Assembly (NCBI GenBank): GCA_947446625.1
Contig: CANFIE010000058.1
Location: 1 to 13,619 of the forward strand
Length of the DNA: 13,619 nucleotides
Reading direction: 5' to 3'
Source of the DNA: Acetobacteraceae bacterium
GTDB lineage: Bacteria > Pseudomonadota > Alphaproteobacteria > Acetobacterales > Acetobacteraceae
Made by a program: the position numbers and the translations under genes. The notes under the pieces are model-generated. The model searched no databases. It was not told the origin of the DNA and saw nothing but the letters and a program-made list of their open reading frames with translations. Shown in pieces: positions 1 to 7,197 of the stretch; position 1 is the stretch's first letter, and each line of letters opens with the position of its first letter.

Positions 1-6
1 CAGGCG

Positions 7-111
7 CTAGAGCAATATCCGTTCTGATGGAATCATCAGAACGGATTTCTTGCTCTAGTATCAAATGGTTATAGAGCACGAAATGCGCCCGTCAGGGCGT
101 ATAGTGCTCTA
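7..111 (+). repeat. Composite double-palindrome repeat, type I, copy 1
   Basis: There are two adjacent imperfect palindromes. Palindrome A (7-58) runs from CTAGAGCAATATCC to GGATTTCTTGCTCTAG around a GAAT loop. Palindrome B (72-111) runs from TAGAGCACGAAATGCGCCC to GGGCGTATAGTGCTCTA. A 13-bp AT-rich spacer separates them. Both have TA-GAGCA...TGCTC-TA ends. A second copy lies in inverted orientation at 10335-10439. By eye the copies align without gaps over 105 bp: palindrome A is identical in 52 of 52 positions, the spacer differs at 3 and palindrome B at 3. The right end overlaps the stop codon of the flavin monooxygenase (TAG on the minus strand, 109-111). Transcribed from that gene, the region would fold into two hairpins at the 3' end of the mRNA. 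It resembles REP/BIME or MITE elements; no transposase is nearby. Confidence 0.9.
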
Positions 112-1743
112 GGCCAGCACAAGGTCGTTGTAGCCCTGAGCGGCCAACTCGTCGCACCAGGAACGATAGACCGGCGCGGTGCCGGTGTAGCGCGCCACGA
201 TGCGGGTTTGCTTGCCCGCCACATTGCTGTTCACCCCGGTCATCCAGCTGTCCACCTCCATGGAAAGCAGGCCGGCGGCGCAATCCATCACATGCTCCAT
301 CCACTTCGCCGTGGCTTCCGGCTTGGCTTCGGCAACCTGCTGGCCATGCGCCTGCATATGGCGCAGCAGGCCGGTCACCCAGTCCACGTTGAACTCGATG
401 GAGCGCGGGATATTGCCCAGCGCGGTATGCGGCCCCAGCAGCATGAACATGTTGGGGAAGCCATCCTGCAGCATGCCGACCAGTGAGGTCGCGCCGTTCT
501 GCCACTTGTCCTTCAGCGCCACGCCGTCCTTGCCACGGAAGTCGATACGGTCAAACGCGCCGCGCAGCGCGTCAAACCCGGTGGCGTAGACAATGATGTC
601 GAACTCATACTCCGCCGCGCTGGTCTTCAGCCCGGTGGGGGTGATCTCGGTGATCGGCGTGGCCTTGCTGTCCACCAGCGTTACGTTCGGCTGGTTGTAG
701 CATTCGTAGTATTTCGTCTCCAGCGGCACGCGGCGGGTGCCGAAGCCGTGGTTCTTCGGAATCAACAGCTCGGCAACCTTCTGGTCCTTCACCCGGCTGC
801 GGATTTTGTTGGCGACGAATTCCGAGATGACCGCATTGGCCTCGCGGTTGGTCAGCATGTCCTGGTAGTTGCCAACCCAAATGCCAAAGCCGCGCTCGGT
901 GTACAGCTTCTCCAGGAAGGCGTTGCGTTCCTCGGCGCTGACATCAAAGGTGTTCTGCGGGTGCGCGGTGTGCAGGAAGCACGAGGCGGTTTCCTGGCAG
1001 CGCTGGAAAATCTCGGCGTAGCGGGTGCGGATCTCGGCCATTTCCTCGGCCGGAATCTTGGCGTTGTGCAGCGGCGCGCACCAATTGGGCGTGCGCTGGA
1101 ACACGGTGAGCTGCGCGGCGGTCTTCGCCACTTCCTGAATGGTCTGCACGCCCGAGGCGCCGGTGCCGATGACCGCCACGCGCTTGCCGGCAAAGTCCAC
1201 CGGCTGCTTCGGCCACAGCCCGGTATGGAAGGCCGGGCCCTTGAAGCTGGCCATGCCCGGAATGGTCGGCATGGTGGGGGCGGAAAGCGCGCCGATGGCG
1301 GTGATGAGGAAGCGCGCGGTGTGGCGGCTGCCATCCTCCAGCGTCACCGCCCAATGGCCCGCGGCATCATTCCAATGCGCCGCCTTCACTCGGGCGCTGA
1401 ACTGGATGTCGCGCCGCAGGTCGTACTTGTCGGCCACGCGGTTCAGGTAGCGCTCGGTTTCGGGCTGCGGGGCGAAGTGCTCGGTCCAACTCCATTCGGC
1501 CAGCAAATCCTGGTCGAAGGAGAAGCCGTAGGAATAGCTCTCGGAGTCGAAGCGGCAGCCGGGATAGCGGTTCCAGTACCAGGTGCCGCCCACGCCGGTG
1601 CCGGCCTCGAACACGCGGGCCTTCATGCCAAGCTCGCGCAGGCGGATCAGCTGGTACATGCCGGACATGCCGGCCCCGATGACAATGGCGTCAAAATCGG
1701 TGGTGGCTGCCACCTTGGTTGCAAGCGCCGCGGACGCCGACAT
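109..1743 (-). CDS. Baeyer-Villiger-type flavin-containing monooxygenase
   Basis: Predicted cytosolic FAD- and NADPH-dependent monooxygenase of 544 residues, the usual size for the cyclohexanone/phenylacetone monooxygenase group, which turns ketones into esters or lactones. Visible motifs are the FAD-binding GAGMSG at residues 23-28, GGTWYWNRYPG at 52-62, the Baeyer-Villiger fingerprint FKGPAFHTGLWP at 167-178 (consensus FxGxxxHTxxWP), the NADPH-binding GTGASG at 193-198 and a late ATGFDA motif. The start at 1743 is preferred because it has an AAGAGGAAACCTC ribosome site just upstream and places the first Rossmann fold about 20 residues in. The frame stays open to 1863, but that extension is not family-like. 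The gene stands alone, divergent from the M48 protease. Its TAG stop lies in the end of the palindromic repeat at 7-111. The substrate cannot be told from sequence. Confidence 0.93.
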   Translation of the reverse strand: MSASAALATKVAATTDFDAIVIGAGMSGMYQLIRLRELGMKARVFEAGTGVGGTWYWNRYPGCRFDSESYSYGFSFDQDLLAEWSWTEHFAPQPETERYLNRVADKYDLRRDIQFSARVKAAHWNDAAGHWAVTLEDGSRHTARFLITAIGALSAPTMPTIPGMASFKGPAFHTGLWPKQPVDFAGKRVAVIGTGASGVQTIQEVAKTAAQLTVFQRTPNWCAPLHNAKIPAEEMAEIRTRYAEIFQRCQETASCFLHTAHPQNTFDVSAEERNAFLEKLYTERGFGIWVGNYQDMLTNREANAVISEFVANKIRSRVKDQKVAELLIPKNHGFGTRRVPLETKYYECYNQPNVTLVDSKATPITEITPTGLKTSAAEYEFDIIVYATGFDALRGAFDRIDFRGKDGVALKDKWQNGATSLVGMLQDGFPNMFMLLGPHTALGNIPRSIEFNVDWVTGLLRHMQAHGQQVAEAKPEATAKWMEHVMDCAAGLLSMEVDSWMTGVNSNVAGKQTRIVARYTGTAPVYRSWCDELAAQGYNDLVLA

Positions 1744-1920
1744 GAGGTTTCCTCTTGGTGTTCTTGGGTTCGGGAGTTGGCTCCCACGAGCATGTTTCTC
1801 CCTTTTGCCCGCAACCGCAAACCCTGCCCCGGTGGCAAGCGGCAAGGCTGGTGAATCCTGCACGGCGCGGCGCTATGCTGCGTGGCCGCCCGCCCTGGCG
1901 CGGCAAGCAGGGAACCACGC
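1744..1920. promoter_or_regulatory. Divergent intergenic region
   Basis: This 177-bp gap separates the monooxygenase (leftward) from the M48 protease (rightward), so promoters for both should lie here. A short inverted repeat, GGGAG-TTGG-CTCCC, is visible at 1772-1785. I do not see a convincing -35/-10 pair for either gene. The protease ribosome site (CAGGGA, about 9 nt before the ATG) is at the right edge. Confidence 0.35.
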
Positions 1921-2975
1921 ATGCAAGCCGTTGGGCTGCGCACCTTCATCTGGAACAATGCGTGGAAAACCGCGCTGCTGCTGGCCGGCTTTCCTCTGCT
2001 GCTCTGCGTCATCGGCTATGCGCTGGCGCTGCTGGCGGTGGCCGGCCAGGGCGAGACGGTGGCCGAGGGCATGGTGGAAGCGGCGCGCCTGCTGCCCAGC
2101 ATCCTGCCCTTCGCGCTGCTGGGCAGCGCCATCTGGTTCGGCATTGCCTGGCTGGCCAACCAGGCGATCATCGATGCCGCTTCCGGCGCGCAGGAAGTAA
2201 CCCGGCTGGAGGAACCCCGGCTGTGGAACACGCTGGAGACGCTCTGCATCAGCCGTGGCATCACCATGCCGCGCGTGGCGGTTATCGAGACGCCGGAGCG
2301 CAATGCCTTCGCCAGCGGGCTTTCCCGCCACAAGGGCGCCGTTACCGTTACGCGGGGATTGCTGGAGGCGCTGGACGACCGCGAGTTGGCCGCCGTGCTG
2401 GGGCACGAACTTTCCCATATTCGCTTCGGTGATGCGCGCACCGCGGTGGTGGCGGCGGTGTTCGCCGGCATCATCGGCATGGTGGCGGAGCTGTTGTTTC
2501 GCGGCACGCGCTTCGGCTTTGGCGGCCGGCGAGACCGCGACAAGGGCAATGGCTTCGCGCTCATCCTGATTGCCCTGGCGCTGGCGGCCTTTGCCTACCT
2601 GCTTTCCGTCGGCCTGCGCTTCGCGCTGTCCCGCACGCGGGAGTTCAGCGCCGATGCCGGCAGCGTGGAACTGACGCAGGACCCGGATGCGATGATTTCG
2701 GCGCTGCGCAAGGTGGCGGGGCATGCCGAAATGCCCAAGCTGCCGGCCAGCCTGCAGGCCATGCTGCTGGATTCCCCACCCGAGGCGCTGGGCGGCAACC
2801 TGCTGGCCACCCACCCACCGCTGGAAGCGCGCATTGCCGCGCTGGTGCGCTATGCCGGCCGGCATCATGCCCGCCGCTGGACGCACCCACCCCGCCGAAC
2901 CCCTGGCAACAGCCCGGCCACCCGGCTGTTGGTGCGCCGGCGCGGGCGCCGAAGACCTCGCCCTGGGGCGCCTGA
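1921..2975 (+). CDS. Membrane M48 family zinc metalloprotease (apparent frameshift near its 3' end)
   Basis: Zinc-dependent peptidase of the M48 (HtpX/Ste24-like) family, a group generally linked to membrane protein quality control. From ATG 1921 (CAGGGA site upstream) the protein has two hydrophobic segments at about residues 17-42 and 60-80. The zinc motif HELSH follows at 162-166, with a downstream EFSAD (E241) as the likely third ligand. The family-typical LLATHPPLEARIAALVRYAG then leads into the tail. The reading frame has no stop after this and runs on to 3285, covering about 275 bp of the next gene with an Arg-rich nonsense tail. Shifting to the -1 frame around 2870 gives a sensible Pro-rich tail (DAPTPPNPW...TSPWGA) ending at TGA 2973-2975. 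One extra C in the run at 2870-2872 would restore it, giving about 351 residues. The catalytic domain is intact. The shift may be a real mutation or a sequencing error. A start at 1882 is less likely. Confidence 0.8.
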
Positions 2976-3010
2976 ATGCGTTAGGCTGTGGCCAAATCAA
3001 GGGAACGCCC

Positions 3011-3988
3011 ATGTCCATCTCTCGCCGCGCCGTGCTTGCCGCGCCCGCTTTGCTGCCCTTCGGCGCCGCCGCGCAAGGCACCTACCCAGACCGTCCGGTG
3101 AACATGGTGGTGCCCTTCGCCCCCGGCGGCTCGCCCGACATTGCCGCGCGCATTGTGGTGCCGAAGATGACGGAACTGCTGGGCCAGACGGTGGTGGTGG
3201 AAAACCGCGCCGGGGCGGGCAGCATCATCGGCACCCGCGCCGTGGTGCAGGCCCGGCCCGACGGCTACACCGCGTTGATGGGTAGCATCAGCTTCATGAT
3301 GGCGCCGCTGACCGCCGACCCGCGCCCCTTCGACCCCGCCGGCACGCTGCGCGTTGTCTCGTTGCTGGCCACGGTGCCCTATGTGCTGGTGGTGCGCGCC
3401 GATGCGCCGCCCAAGACGCTGGCGGAATTCCACCGCTGGGTGGCCAGCGCCCCGCCGGGCAGCCTGAACTACGGCAGCAGCGGCAGCGGCACGCCACTGC
3501 ATATGGGCGGCGCGATGTATGATCTGTTCATGGGCACGCGCATGACGCATGTGGCCTATCGCGGTTCCAGCCCCGCGTTGCAGGACCTGCTGGCCGGCCA
3601 GGTGCAGATGGTATTCGCCGACCTGCCCGCCGCCGCCGGGCATATCCGCGCCGGCACGCTGCGCCTGCTGGCGGTGCTGGTGCCGCAGCGGCTGGCCGCC
3701 TACCCCGACGTGCCGAGCATGAAGGAAAGCGACCCGCGCCTGGCGGAATACGACATCTACACCTGGGCCATGCTCTGCGTGCCCAAGGCCACGCCCGATG
3801 CCCCGGTGCGCCGCCTGCATGCCGCCGCCGTGGGCGCGGTGAGGGACCCCGGCGTGGCGGCGCGGCTGGTGGAAACCGGGTTTGATATCGTGGCCAGCAC
3901 GCCTGAGGCGGGTGATGCGATTCTGGCGCGCGAGCAGGCGAAGTGGGACCAGTTGATCCGCCGCGCCGGCATCAAGGTGGATTTGTAG
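3011..3988 (+). CDS. Tripartite tricarboxylate transporter substrate-binding protein (Bug/TctC family)
   Basis: Periplasmic solute receptor of 325 residues, typical for the Bug family, which captures carboxylates and related small molecules for TctAB-type permeases. The N-terminus has a twin-arginine-like signal, SRRAVLAAPALLPFGAAA, with probable cleavage near residues 20-22. The mature part starts with the hallmark YPDRPVNMVVPFAPGGSPD, followed by VVENRAGAGSIIGTRAV and a PDGYT motif. The ATG at 3011 has an AAGGGA ribosome site about 6 nt upstream. No tctA or tctB membrane gene is present in the window, so this is an orphan receptor, a common situation in bacteria with many Bug paralogues. 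The preceding gene ends only 35 bp upstream once its frameshift is taken into account. The ligand cannot be predicted. The 3' end is followed within 12 bp by tandem palindromic repeats. Confidence 0.93.
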   Translation: MSISRRAVLAAPALLPFGAAAQGTYPDRPVNMVVPFAPGGSPDIAARIVVPKMTELLGQTVVVENRAGAGSIIGTRAVVQARPDGYTALMGSISFMMAPLTADPRPFDPAGTLRVVSLLATVPYVLVVRADAPPKTLAEFHRWVASAPPGSLNYGSSGSGTPLHMGGAMYDLFMGTRMTHVAYRGSSPALQDLLAGQVQMVFADLPAAAGHIRAGTLRLLAVLVPQRLAAYPDVPSMKESDPRLAEYDIYTWAMLCVPKATPDAPVRRLHAAAVGAVRDPGVAARLVETGFDIVASTPEAGDAILAREQAKWDQLIRRAGIKVDL

Positions 3989-4000
3989 CGCGGCCTTTTT

Positions 4001-4158
4001 GCGCGGCTGATTGATGGCTTGCGGCGCTACCGCCGCAGCCGATCAGACATTATTTGCGCGGCTGCTTCACGGCTTGCGGCGCTACCGTCTCAGCCGATCA
4101 GATATTATTTGCGCGGCTGCTTCACGGCTTGCGGCGTTACCGCCTCAGCCGATCAGAC
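4001..4158 (+). repeat. Tandem palindromic repeats, type II, three copies with 55-bp period
   Basis: Three units start at 4001, 4056 and 4111, exactly 55 bp apart. Each has a roughly 48-bp core, beginning GCGCGGCTG and ending CAGCCGATCAGA, followed in the first two by ATTATTT. Units 2 and 3 differ at about 3 of 48 core positions, units 1 and 2 at about 6. Each core is a hairpin, for example GGCT-tgc-GGCG-ttac-CGCC-tc-AGCC in unit 3. The array fills the gap between two convergent genes, and unit 3 contains the stop codon of the MFS gene. The same family occurs singly at about 8416-8467 and 10454-10505, and probably in diverged form at 9670-9718. There are no unique spacers, so it is not a CRISPR. 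A bidirectional 3'-end hairpin role is plausible but inferred. Confidence 0.9.
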
Positions 4159-5381
4159 GCGGCCAACAAAAGCATGCCGCCCGCCAGCAATTGCGCCAGC
4201 GCGGCGGCGCCGAACAGCCAGGGCGCGGCGCCATCCGCGCCCGGAGTCAGCTCGCGCAGCAGGCCGAAGCTGGCCGGGGCGAAGGCATAGGCCGCCTGGC
4301 TGCACGCGGTAATCAGCGCCACGGCACGGGCGGTGTCGGCCGGCGAGAAATCCTGCTGCGCCATCAGGGGCGGCAGCGAGGTTGAGTTGCCGATGCCCAG
4401 CCCAAACAGCGCCACGCCGGCCAGCAGCAGTGGTACATCCTGCCCGCCGGCCAGCAGCAGCAACACGGAACCCGTGGCCTGCATGGCGTGGTTGGCCGCC
4501 GCCACCGGCCGACGGCTGGCGCCCGGCGGCAACATCCAGCCCAGCGCGGTGCGGCCCGCAATGGCCAGCGCCGTGGCCACGCCCATGGCCAGCCCGGCAG
4601 TGCCCGCCCCCAGTGCCGGCACCAGCAGCGAGAACAGATGCGCGATCAGGCCGATCTGCGCGAACAGGCTCAGCGCCATGGCCGCCGCCAGCGTGAGGAA
4701 GCGCCGGTCGCGCCACATCAGCGCGCCGGGCAGGCTGGGCGCGGCCGCAGGCGCGGGTGAGGCGGGTAGCGGCTCGCCATCCGGCGCCTGACCCAAGGAG
4801 GCCGGGCTATGCGCCAGCACCCGAACCGCCAGCCAGCCCAGCGCCAGCACCATCAGCCCCGAGACCAGCAGCATGGCCGGCACCAGGCCGAAGCGGTTGA
4901 TCAGCACCACCCAGAGTGGCGCCATCAGCACGCCACCCATGCTGGCGCCGTTGAACGCCATGCTGAGCGCCGCCGGCCGCCGCCGCACGAACCAGGGCGC
5001 CACCATGGCACTCAGCGCCGCGCCGCCGGTGCCAGCCCAGCCGAAGCCGGTAAGCGGCGCGGCGGCGAAAAGCTGCCAGGGCTGTTCCGCCAGCGCCCAG
5101 CCCAGGAAGCCCAATCCCGTGGCCAGCCCGGCGGCGGCAGTGGTGCGGGCCAGGCCAAAGCGCCGGTGGATGGCCGCCAGCCGCGCCACGAACACCGCCC
5201 CCAGCAGGAAATGCGCGGTAATGGCGGCCGAAACCAGCGCCACCGGCCAACCCCGGCTTGCATGCAGCGCATACAGGAATACCGGCGGGCCATAGAAGCT
5301 GACCCCCCAGCCAAACACCGCCACCACAAAGGCCGCGCCCACCACGCGCCAGCCGAAGAATTTCTGTGGGGTGGCGGTCAT
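4137..5381 (-). CDS. MFS transporter (first)
   Basis: Predicted inner-membrane major facilitator permease of 414 residues, normal for a 12-helix MFS protein. Hydrophobic segments recur along the whole length in two halves of about six. Between them is a hydrophilic Pro/Ala-rich loop (about residues 200-225), as expected of the central cytoplasmic loop. The region WGVSFYGPPVFLYALHASRGW near the N-terminus resembles OFA/monocarboxylate-type MFS proteins. The ATG at 5381 is preceded by CGGAG at a 5-nt spacing. The substrate is unknown. It lies 78 bp downstream of the substrate-binding protein on the same strand and may be co-transcribed with it. The last residues (SDRLRR) and the TAA stop are encoded by the third tandem palindromic repeat, so the original C-terminus was probably replaced or extended by repeat sequence. 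Confidence 0.9.
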   Translation of the reverse strand: MTATPQKFFGWRVVGAAFVVAVFGWGVSFYGPPVFLYALHASRGWPVALVSAAITAHFLLGAVFVARLAAIHRRFGLARTTAAAGLATGLGFLGWALAEQPWQLFAAAPLTGFGWAGTGGAALSAMVAPWFVRRRPAALSMAFNGASMGGVLMAPLWVVLINRFGLVPAMLLVSGLMVLALGWLAVRVLAHSPASLGQAPDGEPLPASPAPAAAPSLPGALMWRDRRFLTLAAAMALSLFAQIGLIAHLFSLLVPALGAGTAGLAMGVATALAIAGRTALGWMLPPGASRRPVAAANHAMQATGSVLLLLAGGQDVPLLLAGVALFGLGIGNSTSLPPLMAQQDFSPADTARAVALITACSQAAYAFAPASFGLLRELTPGADGAAPWLFGAAALAQLLAGGMLLLAASDRLRR

Positions 5382-5459
5382 GGCAACTCCGTTGCGTGGC
5401 GTGCCGTTATGCCCGGCCTTGCTGGTGGCGCGCTTCGCCGTGGGGCGAAGTGGCGGCGG

Positions 5460-6443
5460 CTATTCTATCACCGTATCGGCGGCGGCCAGCAGGCTGGGTG
5501 AAATGCTCAGCCCCAGCGTGGCGGCGGTGGCCAGGTTGAGCGCCAGGTTGAACCGCACCGGTTGCTGCATCGGCAGCGTGGCCGGGCTGGCGCCGCGCAG
5601 AATGCGGTCCACATAGCTGGCGGCGTTGCGGAGGATGTCCAGCACATCGGGACCATAGGACAGCAACCCGCCCTGGGCGGCGAATTGCGGATAGACCGAA
5701 ATGCCTGGCAGTCGCAGCGCCAGGGCCATTTGCGCCAGCGTGCCGATCCGGCTCAGCATCACATTCTCCGGCCCCAGCACCAGCCCGGTACCCGGCACCT
5801 GGGCCAGAACGGGAATGGCGGCGAGCAATTCCTCACCGCTGCGGATGATGGTCTGCACCACCTCCAGCTGGGGTGGCTGCGGGCTGCGGGCAATCTCCTC
5901 CAGCGCCCCGGCATACCAGGGGTTGAAGGCGGGGTTGTAGGGCAGCGCTGCCCGACGCAGGTCGGGTGCCACTTCCTGCAGCAGCGCCAGCCACTTGGCG
6001 ATAAGCTCCGGGCTGATGAAGGTGAAGCCGGTGACGTTGCCGCCCGGCCGGGCCAGGCTTTCGGCCACGCCAAGACCCACCGGGTCTATCACCTGGGCGG
6101 CCACAATCGGGATGCGGCGGGTCAGCCGGTGCAGCGTGGTAACCGCCGGGGTGCCGTTGGCCAGGATGAGGTCGGGCGCCAGGTCCACAATCTCTCGTGC
6201 ACTGCGCGCCAGGGTTTCCGGCTGGGCGCCACCCCAGCGGATCTCGATGCGGATGGTCTCGCGGTCGCGCCAGCCCAGTGCGGCCAGGGCCTGCAGCAGG
6301 GCGGTGCGGCGCGGGGCGGCGTCAGGGTCGCCCTCGGCCGGCAGCAGCAGCACGCCCAGCCGGGGCAAGGCCTGGGCACGGCCAAGGCCCGGCACCGCCA
6401 GGGCGGCGGTGGCCAGCAGCAGGCGCCGGGTGGGTGCTGCCAT
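5460..6443 (-). CDS. ABC transporter substrate-binding protein (PF04392-like)
   Basis: Periplasmic binding protein of 327 residues in the ABC_sub_bind group (TrpX/YtlA-like). A signal peptide with a twin-arginine-like start (PTRRLLLATAALAVPGLGRA) is followed by likely cleavage before QALPRLGVLL. Family features include NGTPAVTTLHRLT and IPIVAAQVIDPVGLG with ARPGGNVTGFTF in the first lobe, and a C-terminal stretch ending LLAAADTVIE, close to the usual A-D-x-V-I-E ending. No ABC permease or ATPase gene is near, so it is an orphan receptor. It starts 14 bp after the YqaA-like gene on the same strand, with an AAGG ribosome site in the end of that gene or the spacer, so the two are probably one transcript. 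The ligand is unknown. Confidence 0.92.
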   Translation of the reverse strand: MAAPTRRLLLATAALAVPGLGRAQALPRLGVLLLPAEGDPDAAPRRTALLQALAALGWRDRETIRIEIRWGGAQPETLARSAREIVDLAPDLILANGTPAVTTLHRLTRRIPIVAAQVIDPVGLGVAESLARPGGNVTGFTFISPELIAKWLALLQEVAPDLRRAALPYNPAFNPWYAGALEEIARSPQPPQLEVVQTIIRSGEELLAAIPVLAQVPGTGLVLGPENVMLSRIGTLAQMALALRLPGISVYPQFAAQGGLLSYGPDVLDILRNAASYVDRILRGASPATLPMQQPVRFNLALNLATAATLGLSISPSLLAAADTVIE

Positions 6444-6457
6444 GGCCTGCGCCTTGG

Positions 6458-7036
6458 CTACAGCAGCTTCAGCACCAGGAAACCGCCAATGATGCCGGCC
6501 GCCGCCACGGTGGTGATGAGGGTGAGGCGCTTTTCAATGAACTCGCGGATGGGTTCGCCGAACTTGCGCAGCAGCAGCGCCAGCACGAAGAAGCGGGTGC
6601 CGCGCGTCACGATGCTGGCCAGCAGGAAGGTGAGGAAATCAAACTGCGCCGCACCGCTGGCAATGGTGACGATTTTGTACGGTATGGGCGTGAGGCCCTT
6701 GATGAGAATGACCCAGACGCCCCATTGGTCGTACCAGGCGGTGAAGCGGGCCAGCGCGTCGCCATAGCCGTAGGCGCGCAGCACCGGCATGGCCAGCGCG
6801 TCGAACAGCCAGAAGCCGATGGCATAGCCCAGCACGCCACCCAGCACCGAGGCGATGGTGCACACCAGCGCATAGAACAGTGCCCGCGGCGGCCGGGCCA
6901 GGCACATCGGCACCAGCATGGCGTCTGGCGGAATGGGGAAGAAGCTGCTTTCGGCAAAGCTGATGACGCCGAGCCAGGTGGGCGCCCGGGGGTGGGCGGC
7001 CAGGGCCAGAACGTGGTTGTACAGGTTGCGCAGCAT
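6458..7036 (-). CDS. YqaA/DedA-like VTT-domain membrane protein
   Basis: Predicted polytopic inner-membrane protein of 192 residues in the SNARE-associated/VTT (DedA) superfamily, YqaA branch. Visible family landmarks are the N-terminal MLRNLYNHVLALAAHPRAP, the conserved FAESSFFPIPPDAML, a glycine-rich helix (SVLGGVLGYAIGFWLF), the re-entrant-loop-like IKGLTPIPYKIVTIASG, and a final helix before the C-terminal Leu-rich end. DedA-superfamily members are implicated in lipid flipping and membrane homeostasis, but a specific role for YqaA is not established. The start at 7036 is chosen because it matches homologous N-termini. The frame is open to 7135, but the extra 33 residues are polar and atypical. 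A strong ribosome site is not visible. It is the first gene of a probable minus-strand operon with the substrate-binding protein. Confidence 0.88.
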   Translation of the reverse strand: MLRNLYNHVLALAAHPRAPTWLGVISFAESSFFPIPPDAMLVPMCLARPPRALFYALVCTIASVLGGVLGYAIGFWLFDALAMPVLRAYGYGDALARFTAWYDQWGVWVILIKGLTPIPYKIVTIASGAAQFDFLTFLLASIVTRGTRFFVLALLLRKFGEPIREFIEKRLTLITTVAAAGIIGGFLVLKLL

Positions 7037-7120
7037 GGTTTCGGCCCCAGGGGTTGCCGCCGGGGCTTGGCACGCCACGCGGGCCTGGGCAAGCGCCCCG
7101 CGCTGGCCGCATGGCCCCCA

Positions 7121-7137
7121 GCTTGCGCTATGCAAGC
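7121..7137. promoter_or_regulatory. Inverted repeat in divergent intergenic region
   Basis: A perfect 6-bp inverted repeat, GCTTGC-GCTAT-GCAAGC, lies in the 161-bp gap between the YqaA-like gene (leftward) and the second MFS gene (rightward). It ends about 60 bp before the MFS ATG and about 85 bp before the YqaA start. Its size and position would suit an operator for a dimeric regulator, but no regulator gene is adjacent, and such short repeats can arise by chance. Confidence 0.3.
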
Positions 7138-7197
7138 GAATCCCTTGCCGCCAGGGTTGCGCCAGTGGGAGGTTCGGGGTCGAGAGAGGGAAAAACC

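Noticed and set aside
748..1854. Long open frame on the plus strand, antisense to the flavin monooxygenase
   Set aside because: It is a shadow of a GC-rich gene with clear motifs on the other strand. Its product is low-complexity Gly/His/Arg-rich with no recognisable domain.
1873..3081. Open frame of about 400 codons on the minus strand, antisense to the M48 gene
   Set aside because: The product is Arg/Gln/Gly-rich without motifs, while the plus strand has an intact HELSH metalloprotease domain.
2976..3285. Extension of the M48 protease frame to a stop at 3285
   Set aside because: It would overlap 275 bp of a clear solute-binding protein gene and encodes an Arg-rich sequence unlike the family. 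A frameshift near 2870 explains it better.
4001..4158. CRISPR array
   Set aside because: The 55-bp period consists of repeat with no variable spacers. Each unit is a palindrome shared with single copies elsewhere in the window.
4011..4385. Small plus-strand open frames with repeated peptide motifs
   Set aside because: They arise from reading the tandem DNA repeat in three frames (55 is not a multiple of 3) and then antisense to the MFS gene. No ribosome site or coding signal.
7037..7135. N-terminal extension of the YqaA-like protein
   Set aside because: The extra residues are polar and unlike the family, which begins at MLRNLYNHVLAL. The extension would also consume most of the divergent promoter region.
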